Below are positions 32,213 to 45,081 of a DNA stretch of 64,000 nucleotides, piece by piece. The stretch comes from Lasiosphaeria ovina (lineage: Eukaryota > Ascomycota > Sordariomycetes > Sordariales > Lasiosphaeriaceae): positions 2,666,001 to 2,730,000 of the forward strand of contig JAULSN010000008.1 in the NCBI GenBank assembly GCA_033439765.1. The letters run 5' to 3'. The notes under the pieces are model-generated. The model was not told the DNA's origin, searched no databases, and was given only the letters and a program-made list of their open reading frames with translations. A program made the translations under genes and the position numbers. Position 1 is the stretch's first letter. Every line of letters starts with the position of its first letter.

Positions 32213-33541
32213 GTGGCTTCCGGTTCGGGTTTTGGGGCATCGTCTGGTGCCTCGTTTGCGAATCTCACCGCATCGATCCTCAGGCTCCCGACGACTCTGC
32301 AGCCCTTCTTGGACAGCACCGTCGAACATCTGTCTGGTGCGACTGAGTATCTTCAGTCGGCGACCGGCGTCTCCCCAACCGTGCTCTACACCACAGCTGC
32401 CGGCGCACTATTACTTCTCGGGGCCATTCCCGCTGTCACGGCACGAAACTCCCAAAACAAGACCAAGAACACGCCAGGGAAGGGAGAAAAGATGTCTCGA
32501 TATGGCTGGTCGACCCGCGCGGATGGCCTATCGCCTTTCAACTCGGCCCTTGGTCAAGGAGACATTCCCGCTGTAACGGACGAAGATTACAGCTATATCA
32601 CGTCGGAGGATCTCCAGAATCATGGCGTCGACAACCCCCCTTCCTACGAAAGCCATTATGCGCCCTCGTCCGACCGCTACGCCGGCCATGCCCATCCCCC
32701 AACGGCACCGCGTTATCAGCCCGAGGACGACGTCATGTTGATCAAGCACAGAGGCATCACGTTTCCAGAGCATTTTCCAGCCTACTCGATTGGCGACGGA
32801 AAACTCTTAGTGGGCGATGTGAAGGTACGGGCCAAAATAATCTTGGATGTCCCCGACAGCCAGGCCAAAGGAATGCGCCTACTTTACAAGGGCCGGTTGC
32901 TTAGTGATCCAGACGCTCCCATCCGGGACTATGGTGTCAAGGATAACAGCGAAGTCATGGTTGTTCTTGGGGAGGGCGGAACTGACAGTAGCGGTGAGAG
33001 CTCTCACAGCGAGGAGGTCGTCGTAGTAGGGCGGGATGGACGGGAAGACCACGACACCAGAAAGTCCGGAAAGAAGCGAAGAGGGCGACAGCCTGTCAAC
33101 CGTAGCCCTCGAGAGAGTGGGCCGAGTTTTGGCCTGGAGGTGCCGCGAGATGATGGGAGGAGACGCGCTCTGTCGAGAGTCCGAACGCAATCCCCGAAAC
33201 CAGCACCGGCGCCGGAGCCAGAGCCCGCCGTTGCGAGGTCCAGCGGAATCACCATCCCCGCCCCACCGGGAAGCGCAATGGACAAGCTAAACCAGATCGC
33301 AAGCCGTTTCGAGAAGGAACTACTCCCGCTTTGCAAGGAATTTATCGCAAACCCGCCCTCAGATCCAAAGAAACGAACAATGGAGCATCGGAAGTTGGCA
33401 GAAGTAATCATGCAGCAAGTCCTCCTAAAGCTTGACGAGGTCGAGACGGCGGGAGAGGAAGGAGCACGTCAAAGAAGAAAGGATCTAGTCAAGGAAGTTC
33501 AAGCCGACTTGAAGAGCATCGACGACGTTTCCAAGGCTTGA
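32213..33541 (+). CDS. Membrane-anchored ubiquitin-like/BAG-domain co-chaperone
   Basis: The open frame contains, in order, a hydrophobic segment (VLYTTAAGALLLLGAIPAV, about residues 58-76 counted from 32213), a ubiquitin-like region around VKVRAKIILDVPDSQAKG and LLYKGRLLSDPDAPIRDYGV, a basic/Ser-rich linker, and a C-terminal BAG domain (about 355-442). BAG domains bind the Hsp70 ATPase domain and release nucleotide; the ubiquitin-like part can contact the proteasome. The domain order and membrane anchor match fission yeast Bag101/Bag102. The start is unresolved: 32213 is a GTG, and the first in-frame ATG is 32492, which would remove the anchor. An upstream exon or a non-AUG start is needed for the longer form. 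The rest of the coding region has no intron. Confidence 0.85.
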   Translation: MASGSGFGASSGASFANLTASILRLPTTLQPFLDSTVEHLSGATEYLQSATGVSPTVLYTTAAGALLLLGAIPAVTARNSQNKTKNTPGKGEKMSRYGWSTRADGLSPFNSALGQGDIPAVTDEDYSYITSEDLQNHGVDNPPSYESHYAPSSDRYAGHAHPPTAPRYQPEDDVMLIKHRGITFPEHFPAYSIGDGKLLVGDVKVRAKIILDVPDSQAKGMRLLYKGRLLSDPDAPIRDYGVKDNSEVMVVLGEGGTDSSGESSHSEEVVVVGRDGREDHDTRKSGKKRRGRQPVNRSPRESGPSFGLEVPRDDGRRRALSRVRTQSPKPAPAPEPEPAVARSSGITIPAPPGSAMDKLNQIASRFEKELLPLCKEFIANPPSDPKKRTMEHRKLAEVIMQQVLLKLDEVETAGEEGARQRRKDLVKEVQADLKSIDDVSKA

Positions 33542-34554
33542 GCGGTTTCGGATACCCTTCGTCCAACCCCTTCAAATTCGCTACCTGGTGACGGTCAAGG
33601 ATGATTAAGTCAAAATCATCGCATATTTTCACGTCTTTGTGGGACCTAGGAATTTTCTCTTGATTCTGACCTGCATAGCAACTATTGGAGGCATGCACTG
33701 GGTTTCGCGGGAAGTTTCTTCGTTGTTTTCGGCCCAGCATTGGCGCGCATACATCATCGAGCACGCTGTGGTCACGGTAGGCGTGGACGGCTATTTGGTT
33801 GCATTGCCAGTTGGAGAGCCAGGAGTCAAAGAGTTTCCTCGTAACGATGGGATGCGATTTGGAGTATGGGGTCTTGCATGGTGCATTAGTCCTCGCAGTG
33901 CGCGCTGCGAGTGTAAGCATATACCTATAAGTAGGTAGAGAGCTTAGATAATGAGGTTTCTGATGGAGGATCTGGAGTACCTCAGTCTTCTCTGCGAACC
34001 TTGCGCATTTAATTGAGCAGCCCATTTTATTCCAATTCGCAAGCGTGTTGAGGAAACACTCGCGCAAAGGCAAATTCCGCTCCAGGGCGGGCAGATTATC
34101 TATCCAGTGGCATGGTTGTTCTGCAAGATCAACTTCACTATCACAAGGGCAACGGCCATGGCTCTCAAGGGGCACGAACGAATTGCATTGCACTGACCTT
34201 AGGTCAGCCAACTTCAGGCGCGGGCAGTGACGGAAATGCCAAGCAAACGGGCATTGGTCAGTCAGCTGACCCACCAATTGCGTCTGTAGGTCTAACCCTA
34301 CCCCAAACCTGAGGCAGCAGGGCCGCTCGCTTGCGGGCCTCGCCATCTCCCAGAACGGGCTAGTGCAATTCTCAGGACCTCAAGCACAAGGCCAATTTTC
34401 AGCACACAAAAAAGTCGAGCCCGACCATCAACCATCGCGAGGGTAAGGAGCAGCCAACTTCGCTGCTAATCGATCAGCCGGAGTTCGACTGACTGATTCA
34501 ACATTTTTCTCCTTTTCCTCCCCCTTCCTTTTCCCAGTTTACTCTGCCGAAAAG
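33542..34554. other. Spacer and promoter of the uL13 gene
   Basis: 1.0 kb between BAG and uL13. The last 50 bases before the uL13 start are strongly pyrimidine-rich, as is usual for fungal ribosomal-protein leaders. A 285-codon minus-strand frame overlaps this region and the BAG 3' end, but shows no family features. Confidence 0.6.
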
Positions 34555-35639
34555 ATGTCGTCCTTTGAGTCAGTGGTACGTCTGCATCCCACACTTCTCT
34601 ATCCCTAACGCCTCGCGCAATCGCGAGATCATGCACATTCGCGAATAACGACTATTGGGCGAAATCGACAATCGACTTCGCGATGGCACAATTGAAGACC
34701 GGGTCTGGAGAGCTGGGGAGCTAACATCTACTCGCAACAGGTCGTCATCGATGGCAAGGGCCACCTCCTCGGTCGCCTGGCTAGTATTGTCGCCAAGCAG
34801 CTCCTCAACGGCCAGAAGATCGTCATCGTCCGCTGCGAGGCCCTGAACATCTCCGGCGAATTCTTCCGCGCGAAGCGTACGTTTCATCCTCAATTTATTC
34901 ACCGACGACCTCGACATTTGTGTGCGCGTCCAGGGCAGGGGCCTGAATCCGGTGGATGGATTGGAGGGGCGACTGTCTTTCTGGACGCCAGACAAATGCT
35001 GCGACGAAGACTCGGAGGGGATTGTTGCGAGAACGATTTGGCTGACATTATGGTACAGTCAAGTATCATGCCTACCTGCGCAAGATGACCCGGTACAACC
35101 CGACCCGCGGTGGTGAGTCCGACATCCGACGATCTCCGATGCTGGTCAGGCAATGCTGACTGCCGCAGGCCCCTTCCACTTCCGCGCCCCGTCCCGGATT
35201 TTCTACAAGACCGTCCGCGGCATGATCCCCCACAAGACCGCTCGTGGCGCTGCTGCCCTTGAGAGACTCAAGGTCTTCGAGGGTGTCCCTCCCCCGTACG
35301 ACAAGAAGAAGAAGATGGTGGTCCCCCAGGCTCTGCGTGTCCTGAGACTCCAGCCTGGTCGCAAGTACTGCACAGTCGGCCGGTTGAGCCACGAGGTTGG
35401 CTGGAAGTACCAGGATGTTGTTGCGAGGTACGTTTATTCGGGTTGCTCACTGTGTGGTAGGGACGAATTAAACGGCGTTGGAATACTAACTGTCTGGCAG
35501 ACTGGAGGAGCGCCGCAAGGCGAAGGGTGCCGCATACTACGAGCGCAAGAAGCTCGCCGCGAGACAGCTCTCGGAGGCCAAGAAGAGCGCCAAGGTCGAC
35601 AAGAAGACGGTGCAGGCCCTCGAGGCCTTCGGCTACTAA
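34555..35639 (+). CDS. RPL16: 60S ribosomal protein uL13 (L13A/L16)
   Basis: Five exons, 34555..34575, 34741..34876, 35059..35112, 35169..35427 and 35501..35639, give 202 residues, the usual fungal length. The protein opens [22 protein letters not shown] and contains [39 protein letters not shown] and [17 protein letters not shown], all typical of uL13. It is a core protein of the large cytoplasmic subunit. The first coding exon holds only seven codons, and introns cluster toward the 5' end, as in other highly expressed fungal ribosomal-protein genes. The pyrimidine-rich leader fits coordinate ribosomal regulation. All junctions are canonical and in frame. Confidence 0.96.
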
Positions 35640-38600
35640 AGAGGGTGGCCACCCACACAACCCTCTGTCCTTTTTTGCGTTTTCACTCTAGATTGGCGCG
35701 GTGGTTCAGGGCATCATCAACTTCATTTGCGTGGAAGGCGGGGATAGGCAATGGCTATCTGACACACTTCGTGTCCCGGGCTCGGGACCTCATAAAATAA
35801 ATGAGATCACAACCAATGGAGATGAGCAACGAAAGAAGGACAAAATACCCAATTGGTGGTCAAGCTTTGTGACAGTGCTGCGAGGTCTCTGTCATGATAC
35901 AGGTATCCGGACATGCATGCCCATGCCTCGTCCATCTTATACCCTCGCCGTCTCATCCTGTTACGATGAATTGAACGGCACATAACCACCTTGTTTGTGC
36001 CTTTGCAGTCTTTTGTGATGATGACGGGCACCTCGCGTAGTACATGCTTCCTGCTCTGCATCTTGATCGCGACCGTGTCCGCCCGCGTTCCATCGTCGTA
36101 TTTCCCTCTCGCCAACCCTCAACTGCCTGACCCGAGTTACACTCCGGTAACCTTTTCGCTGGGCCACATTATTTGCGTATTCCTTAATGGGGTCCAGTTG
36201 CGTCGCGTCATCTCCATATCGTCACTCCGCACATAAGCAACCCCACCCATCCCAAATCGAGCCCAACATTAGGAAAATGCGTAGTGGATATTTGCAGTAC
36301 CCACGTTGACGTCTTCCACTTGTCACAGAGGCAAAGTGGGTAACGAAGGGTACCTTCATCAGCCTGTATGCATACCGTAAGATATCGGTGGGGCAAAACA
36401 ATGGAGAAAACCTCTCGATTAGCCAATAGTGAGCAGCGCGGCCATAACCTTAAAGCACTCGGTGGCTTCTCGTTTGCTGTTGTCATTGGATACTCGAGCA
36501 GTATTTTGCCCCACCGATATCTTCCTTATTCAAGAGACTATACGGTAATCATGACCACCGACTTGTATGTGGAGAGAAGGTCAAAACAAGCCCGAGGGAG
36601 AGGGAGAGAGAAGTCTTGAATTGCTGTTTCCAGACTAGGAATCTGATGACGAAGTAGAAGGTTATACCGTTAATTCGAGAATTAGAAAACACATCGCTGC
36701 ATTGGTCAGAGAGCAGTGTTACGCAGCCATGGTCATGACACCGTTCGACGATATAACTTGTTTTTTCCCTCCATCTAATTCAGAGGCTTGATATCTTGGT
36801 GAACATACAAAAGGATATTATGGCACCCAACATTTACATATACCTTGCGCTCATAAGGGACTTGCCAGCTATGCGAGTAGTCATTTTGTATCACTAGTAT
36901 TTCACTTCAGACGCTTTAGCAGGAAAGGTTTAGGCACTGTGCTAGTGTACTGTTCAACAAGACCTTCTACGGTCACGATCGACAGGTAATAACTCAGATA
37001 GAGTCTAATCACGCTGGTGTGACAGAGGTAAGTTCATCCGGTATTACATGTGCGTTCGACATGGGAAGAAATCAGTAATCCTCTAATAGGATGAAGGCGA
37101 AACTAGGGCGCGTTCGATCCGGATGAATTGCATCTGCATTGCAACGACTGGGTTGTTGAGTCTTTTCATTCCTTGTATCCCAAAATACATGATGCCATAA
37201 CTATTCGAAGTTAGAGAGTGAGCTTCTGGGAAACAGATAGATTGTTAGTGGTTCTGCTAAAATAATTCAACCACAAACGGATGAGACACATTTGGTGTGG
37301 TAAATACCCAAGCAAATAGCAGGCAATCCAGTCAACGGCTGGTTCCGATATTCATCTCCAGTGAGTAAAGTTGGAATAAACAGGATCTAAAATTGTGAAT
37401 ACTGTTTACCCACTAGGTCTAGATCTGGTTGCTGGAGGTATCTAGCTATTATTTCCCTTCAACCTTAAACAAAACATGGAGAGCAAGCAACGCTGGGCTC
37501 TCGGCCTCTCGAGATAGGGACTATGACGAAAAAGTGACTTGTCTGGGATAGGGGTGCCGGAAAGCCCAAGATCTAGCCCGGAGCCAGAAAGCCGGATGGT
37601 TAGTGTCTCTACCAGAAGTCGAAGACATCAAATAGCTGGCTGCTGGCCACACCACAGAGGGAGATGGAACTGGATGTGAATGACGTTCAAGGTTGCAGGG
37701 AAGGGAACGGCGAATGAAGAAGCGGAGAAGAAGAAAGAGGAGGTGGGGGTGGGGGTTTATACGGTGTCAAGGTGTGGAGACTCTGAGGCCGACGAGGAAG
37801 GTGCGGCATCTGCCGCGATGCCATGTGGTGTGTTTTCCAGATCGACGGCGGCTCTCAGCGGAAGGCGTGATTCAAATCCATCAACCGCACGTTTGAGGCG
37901 TCCAGGTGAGGGAGGCGATGCAACCACTGGCCCATCCCTAGTCGCGGTGCTATGGACACCCCTTCCAAGACAAGAGAACGACAGGAATGATGTGGAATGG
38001 ATGTAAGAGTGTGGGGAATGAAAAAATGGCCATCTTGTGCGGTCTGCCAACGAGTCTTTATGGCGAGCTTAGCCGTACAGCGTCGGTCGTGATCGCTTTG
38101 GTGGAGCCCCCCTCGCTTCGCCTCGCCTCACTTCATAAGTTTATGGAAGACACTTTTCCTATCTGCTCGCCCTGGCCACCACGATGTTTGAGAACACCGC
38201 GGCGCGGTGGACGGATGGTGTGGTTGACGATTGATATAATGCGGACTTTGCTGATGATGATGCTGGAGATAACGAAACTAACGCAAGGGATCTACTCAGG
38301 CAGAAGTGCTCCATAGGGCAATTGCGCCTCTTGCGGCCGTAAAACGACTCCAACACCTTGTCCTTGACCCACCACAGGCCTTCTCTGAGAGTTCTGTCAG
38401 CTATGGCGAGGGACGACCGTCGGCCAGAAGCTGACGGGCAAAGCTGCTTTAGGTAAGGTGCCTACCTTAGGTAGTTAGGGTTTTAAACGACGTCTGACAA
38501 CATGAACATCTCTGCGTCCATCCCACACCTGGGCCCCACTATTGAGCCAGGTGGCGGAGAGCAGGCAAAAGGCGGCCGCCGTCCATCGTGGTGGTTCCGT

Positions 38601-40716
38601 CTGCCTAGCCTAGACTCTAGGTAGGCTGCTGTTGGACACGACTGGAAAGCGCCTAATTGCGAATTAATCAGGTCCAACACAAGGAGGCTTGGGCATGGAA
38701 TTCGCAGACTTTGTGTAATACGGGCTGTTTCAAACATATCGCCAAGGTTCTTACTACATTTGCCTTGCATGGGTAGTACTAGTCTAGGCTCAAACCACCT
38801 ACATTGATTCGTCATTTACCATTGATTCGTCAATTTATCGGTACCTACATACTGCGTGCAGCGACACCAAAATAAAAGTACCTCCAGATTAATGCATCCC
38901 ATCACATAGTTACCTAGTTCGTTTACCAAGTGTGGGTCAACCCCAGTATTATGTTATTTACTTAGCCCGGCATGCCTCCATCGCGAATTACATGACTTCG
39001 TCGTCGTCGTCGTCGAACATTAATTACACTGCATTCTTCATCATTTGACGGCCTCGCATACTCGTGATATTCGTACTGATCACTGCGGATGCCTTCCTCT
39101 TCGAGTTTGGCGGTAACTCGGCTCTTGGGCGGTCGATTTGGCTGAACTTTGATGGCATAACCGTGGGCACGACAGTCAATGCGTTGTGGGCAGCGAGCGG
39201 TGTGGCCCGTATTTGCGGCACTGTCCGTCAAAAAGTGGACATTTCGGAACCGGAAAAACCTCTTCCTTGCCGAAATATTTGTTCAAATTCGCCTTTTAGA
39301 TTTTATCGCGTTTTTGAACGATTCAGGGCAAAGACTCCGAATGCCGCGTTGAATGCAGTTGACGGTTCAATTGGAGTTTTTTAGGGTTATATATGTGGTT
39401 CATTTGCCAGGGTTATGTGTGGTGCGCATGTTGTGGTTAAATGGCAAATGGAAGGTCTTGGCATGTAGGCATGCGATTTATTTATGAAAGCAGGAGTACT
39501 TAATTTAACTAGTAATTCTAGTGGTGCGCTAAGTACCATGAATAAAGTGACGAATCAATAGAGCGTTTACCCCTAGTAGTTCTAGTTCTGGGCGGGTGCA
39601 AACATTAATCAGCTTTGGCTTTGGAGCTACATAAGCACAGCAGATACCTTAGGTACTTACCTATTCTTGGCGAGGATCTCTGGATTGGATGAATGAAAGC
39701 CCAAATATGGGGCTTCGGTGCTGACTAATTAACGCCCTTTTCGTCAAACCGTGGTTACGAGGTCGGAGGTAAAGACGCTTATCCTCCTCAATTCTTACCG
39801 AGGAGGCGGCACGGTATAACGTGAGCCTCGAAGTGCGTGGCGGGGCTATCGAAAGAGAGAATGTGTACCATGGCACGCCGCTGAGTCTGGATCGTGGGCG
39901 TAAGCGTGCCGCTGACTAGATCGAAAAATGCAGCCAGTGAGTGTAACCTCGTATAATTAGTCTCGTAAACAGAGGCTGCCTGGGTGTATTTGATACCCAA
40001 CCCGTAGTAAAAATAGCTGCCCATCAGCCGTGTGAAACAAATACTGAATAAGGTGACGCGAGAGGCGACCTCAACCCAGTGCTCGCTCTGCTAAATGAAT
40101 ACCCTCTCAGATAATTACGAGAGGAATGATTTGCAAAATCTGTAACGACCCATTGCGGCTGCGCTCGGCTGCAGCTCAAGGCTTGGCACCTGGAACGAGA
40201 CTGAGGTGATTGCGCCATCTTCACAAGCCTGCAGAAGTCTGACTGCTGAGACGAGACCAAGGTTGGTGCTGGGTATACCGTCTTCCTAGGCACCAGACAG
40301 ACGTTTCCAGGGCCGCACAAAAGGTCTTTGGGTTTTATCCCCGGCTTCCCCTTAGACCTCGTTCCCTGGATTCCACCCCCCTGAGACTGAGGTGTAATAA
40401 TTTGGCATGAAGGTCCTGCCACGGAGTCGTGTCATGATGGGCGGTGGTGGGTTGGCCCCTTCGGGGCCTGGTGCTCCAAAGCAGTCAAGAATGGGGCCGC
40501 ACTTAGGTAATTACTTCCTATTTAATTATAAAACTTGGCGCATCTTCCTGGGCATAATTCAGTCGAGACTTGTTGATCAAGCAACCAAAGTTTCCCTGCA
40601 TCGGTCTCACTCTCGGAACCTTGATATATCTACTGCCTGTCTGAGCTGGCACTCGACGGAACAGTTGCTCGTGCCTTCTTCTTTCCCAAAGACGCTCAGG
40701 TTTAACCTAATTAAAA
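35640..40716. other. Gene-poor 5-kb region with an inverted-repeat element
   Basis: No conserved gene was recognised. It holds the 145-bp inverted-repeat element (36379-36523), AT-rich stretches (36,550-37,450 and 39,300-40,100), and CTACCTTAGGTAG-type motifs near 38462 and 39645. Short frames at 37757-38050 and 38962-39231 on the minus strand were considered and not called. Confidence 0.5.
36379..36523. mobile_element. Short element bounded by perfect 20-bp inverted repeats
   Basis: Left end 36379-36398 (AAGATATCGGTGGGGCAAAA) is exactly the reverse complement of 36504-36523. The 105-bp interior has no coding sequence. Size and structure fit a small MITE or a solo foldback element. I see no clear target-site duplication, so a mobile origin is inferred. 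Confidence 0.6.
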
Positions 40717-42764
40717 ATGGCTGCCAAATCGCCTCCCGTCATTCCGACACAAGTGAGCTCTGCACTGAGATGAACCCTGCCACCCGCTATCAAGCCCATT
40801 CCTTGATCTTGGGCTGATTAGGCTGCTACGACAGTTGTTTCCCAAGGTTGTCGGAATCGATCTCGAGTGAGTTAGCTCACCTTTTTTATCTCCTACACCC
40901 ACCTCTGGTTACTTGTGTACCTGTCTACCTTGCTAACCGAGAACCAAAAGCGGCACGTTTTGGACCAATTGGCTCAACAAGGACTACGTTGGAAGCAAAG
41001 GGCTGGTTACGCACGAAAAGAGAGATAACCTTGAGCATCACATAGCCTCAGACGGGCGAACACAGCAAGTTCGGGACAAAATGTAAGTACTTACCTACAT
41101 ACCCATACAAGAACAGCACCGTGGCAGTCAATAACTAGGTTTGCTGGCATGTACGATGAACAGGAATCCGAGTCGCATGTTTGTCAACATGTCGTACCAC
41201 ATGCCTAAAATCATCAAGGACCTCAAAAGAAACGGGGTAGAACTCGCTATTGTGTCGAGAAACACAAGCAAGGACCTGTGAGTGGCTTGCTGTGTTAGAA
41301 CCAAGGTAGTGCTCGCGTTTCTAGCAGAGTGGCTAACCTACGTAACTACCTAGAACCGACCGAGCATTGTACTATTTCAATATGGCTGACCCATCGTACT
41401 TTGCGCCACTGAATGAGCAACATGCGAGCACAATAACCATGATTAGCCAGTTTAGATACAACGAAGTTTATGACCGTAAGCGATGTCATTGTTGGGAATT
41501 GCAAGTTAAGATGCTGACATTGGCAATTACCAGAATCAAAGCAGGTCCATTTTACGAAGATCAAAGGCTGGAGCAGAGCCAGCTACGACCAGATGGTAAT
41601 GACCTTCCCTTATTTTAAATAATGAATTACAATATGAGCCAAGAATATTGGAGATGAGACGCCACCTTACTAACCTAACTGTAAATTAATTCAACATTAG
41701 CTTCTCTTCGACGACGATCCTGCCAACATGGATGTCGAGCTATGGCAGGGTAATTATACGCCCCGTCGTTCCTCGTCAGACGCAACGCCTCTAGGCCCAA
41801 AAGACAGTAGTACTGACGTGTAGTGTTGCGTGATTAATAGGCGTCACGTTCTTCAAGGTTTCTGATCCAACCAAGGGCTTGTCGTACCACGACTATCTGC
41901 AAGGACTCGAGCTCTGGCGCCGCAACAGCAGAATCAGGTACAGTTTCCCGATGATGCTTAACCGAGACCCTAACGTCGGCATCGTTGGCTATGTTGGCAC
42001 CGACGAGGCCACCAAGGACCTCTACGCCGCTGGAAAGCGCCGCCCGAAGAGCGACCGCCCGTCGCGATGGGGGTATGCGATGTATGTTGGTGACGACCCG
42101 GACACGTAAGGTTCCCCCTTTCCGTCGTTTCCGCAGACGCTCTCTGCTACGATGGCAGCAGCTTACTGTAGGTGTAAACAGTGCCTGCGCCTTTTCCAGG
42201 TGGGGGCGTGAAGGGCATGCAAAGACGAATCACTGGATCTCGGCTGTTTATGTTCGAAATTGGAACGCATGGTTGGATTTGCCAAAGGTAATCAAGCTCT
42301 CTCTTCCGGACCTAATCATTTTGGCTATCGGGTGCTAACGCCGCCTGTTTGAACCTGTCTAGGTCTGGGTGCCGGAATTAGGGTCCGTCGCGCAGACGCC
42401 AACCGACACGCTGCCGACCGAAGACAACGCCGCCAAAATCCAGCAGGCGCGCGACGAATACATCACCGAGAAGTACGGCGTCCAAAAGCCCTACGTCCTG
42501 TTTTCCAGGCACCACTACATGAGCATACTTGATGATACCCGGATACCTCACGACTGGAGGTTCAACGAGATGGTGGTGTATCCGCAGATTCAGGATGCAC
42601 TGTTTTTCTGCGTGCCCATACGAAGTCATGCCGGAGACTTCCTCCGCGGCCCAACTAGGGCCCACCCACATTTTGAATACAACAGAAAGTTTGGTAAGTG
42701 GGGAATCAAGAAGGATTATGAAACTGACAAAGACTTTCTGGACAAGGGGGAAAGATGGGAGTGA
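40717..42764 (+). CDS. MDP1-like HAD phosphatase fused to an unrecognised C-terminal domain
   Basis: Ten exons join in frame to 433 residues: 40717..40752, 40835..40866, 40951..41082, 41164..41277, 41354..41475, 41534..41595, 41701..41749, 41841..42105, 42200..42287, 42363..42764. Residues 13-200 form a HAD phosphatase of the magnesium-dependent phosphatase-1 type: motif I GIDLDGT (Asp21, Asp23), motif II VSRN (Ser98), motif III Lys near 148 (QSKQVHF) and motif IV LLFDDD (170-172). MDP1 enzymes are normally about 160-200 residues and end soon after motif IV. Here about 230 more residues follow. They include VGIVGYVGTDEATKDLYAAG, RWGYAMYVGDDP, WISAVYVRNWNAW, LPKVWVPE and NEMVVYPQIQDALFFCVP. 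The G-x-V-G-T and YV-x-DDP spacing loosely recalls ADP-ribosyltransferase-like folds, but I cannot assign it. Exon 1 has only 12 codons, so the start is less certain. Confidence 0.72.
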
Positions 42765-43722
42765 ATGCAAGCCTGAGTGAGGCTGAAGCGGGATGCGCCC
42801 ACCCTGACTAGGCCTGTAGTGGTTGTACATACCCGTATTATTATCATCAGAGGCACTGGCTGGCCCAGTCTCTGCGCCGATAATGTGTATCATAATAAGC
42901 TAAACATGGGCATTGGCTGGTCCGATTGCCGTCAGAGAATGGGAGCGATAACGGAGCAGGTCTTCAGTTTCTCATTTGGTTATGGGGTGATAGGAAAAAA
43001 AAAAGTGTAAGAAATACACTGGATGCGGGACGTCCAGAATAACGAGCTGTTTTGCATGAGTGACCGTGTGACGGAGAGTTGGGATTGCACTGATAAGAAC
43101 ACATAAGAACACAGGGGCAAACTTGAACCTCTTTAAGCACGAATCAGCTCGGAGACTTGGGATAATAAGCTGTCTCAAGCCACAAAAGCCAGACGGCAAG
43201 GAAGCCAGCCACAAGCCCGGGTTGTTGATGATCAGGCTCGTCAGGTTGGGAAGAATTGAAGGGATGGTCTGCGCTAGGCCGACCTAATGTTAGCGTATGC
43301 ACAGGCTGTTGCTCCACTGTTGCGCATGTCGCCGACAGCAAAAACGTAGCCAGCGAGAATTTCCACGTGACCCAGCACCTGTTAGGTTGCGGAAGAATTC
43401 GGCCTCCTGGTGCCCAGGAACCGGGAAAGGAAAAATTGGACCAATGAGCAGCGACAGACCTGCCGTCGTCGAAGCCGGTTGTCTTGTTGGCCGGAAGCTG
43501 GGAGACATTTTCGAGCAGGGAAGCTGCTCTTACTGTTTTGGAGAAGAATATCCGCACCTCGAGTTGACGCAGCACAGCACCCTGACACCGAGCAGCGATT
43601 CCCATCCGCTCGACATTGGCGAGCTGCATCGCTTGTTCCTCCCTTCCTCTCTCCCTCCAGCCTTTTTTTGCGCCTCAGTCGTCTGCATCCGTCAGCCGTT
43701 GACACGCAGCACCGAAGCGACA
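42765..43722. other. Spacer and promoter of succinyl-CoA ligase alpha
   Basis: 0.96 kb with no supported gene. The last 200 bases are pyrimidine-rich leader of the following gene. Confidence 0.55.

Positions 43723-45081
<1,359 letters not shown>

Noticed and set aside
33489..34346. 285-codon minus-strand open frame overlapping the BAG 3' end
   Set aside because: No domain or family features, unusual Cys/His-rich composition, and overlap with a real gene on the other strand; most likely chance.
37757..38050. 97-codon minus-strand frame in a GC-richer patch
   Set aside because: Composition looks gene-like but no family resemblance and no supporting exons; too weak to call.
38962..39231. Short minus-strand frame with a charged, possibly transposase-like segment
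   Set aside because: No motif could be named; the resemblance was only to general charged sequence.
42137..42199. Alternative in-frame acceptor adding 21 residues to the HAD fusion gene
   Set aside because: It would leave a 31-bp intron, too short for efficient splicing; acceptor at 42199 preferred.
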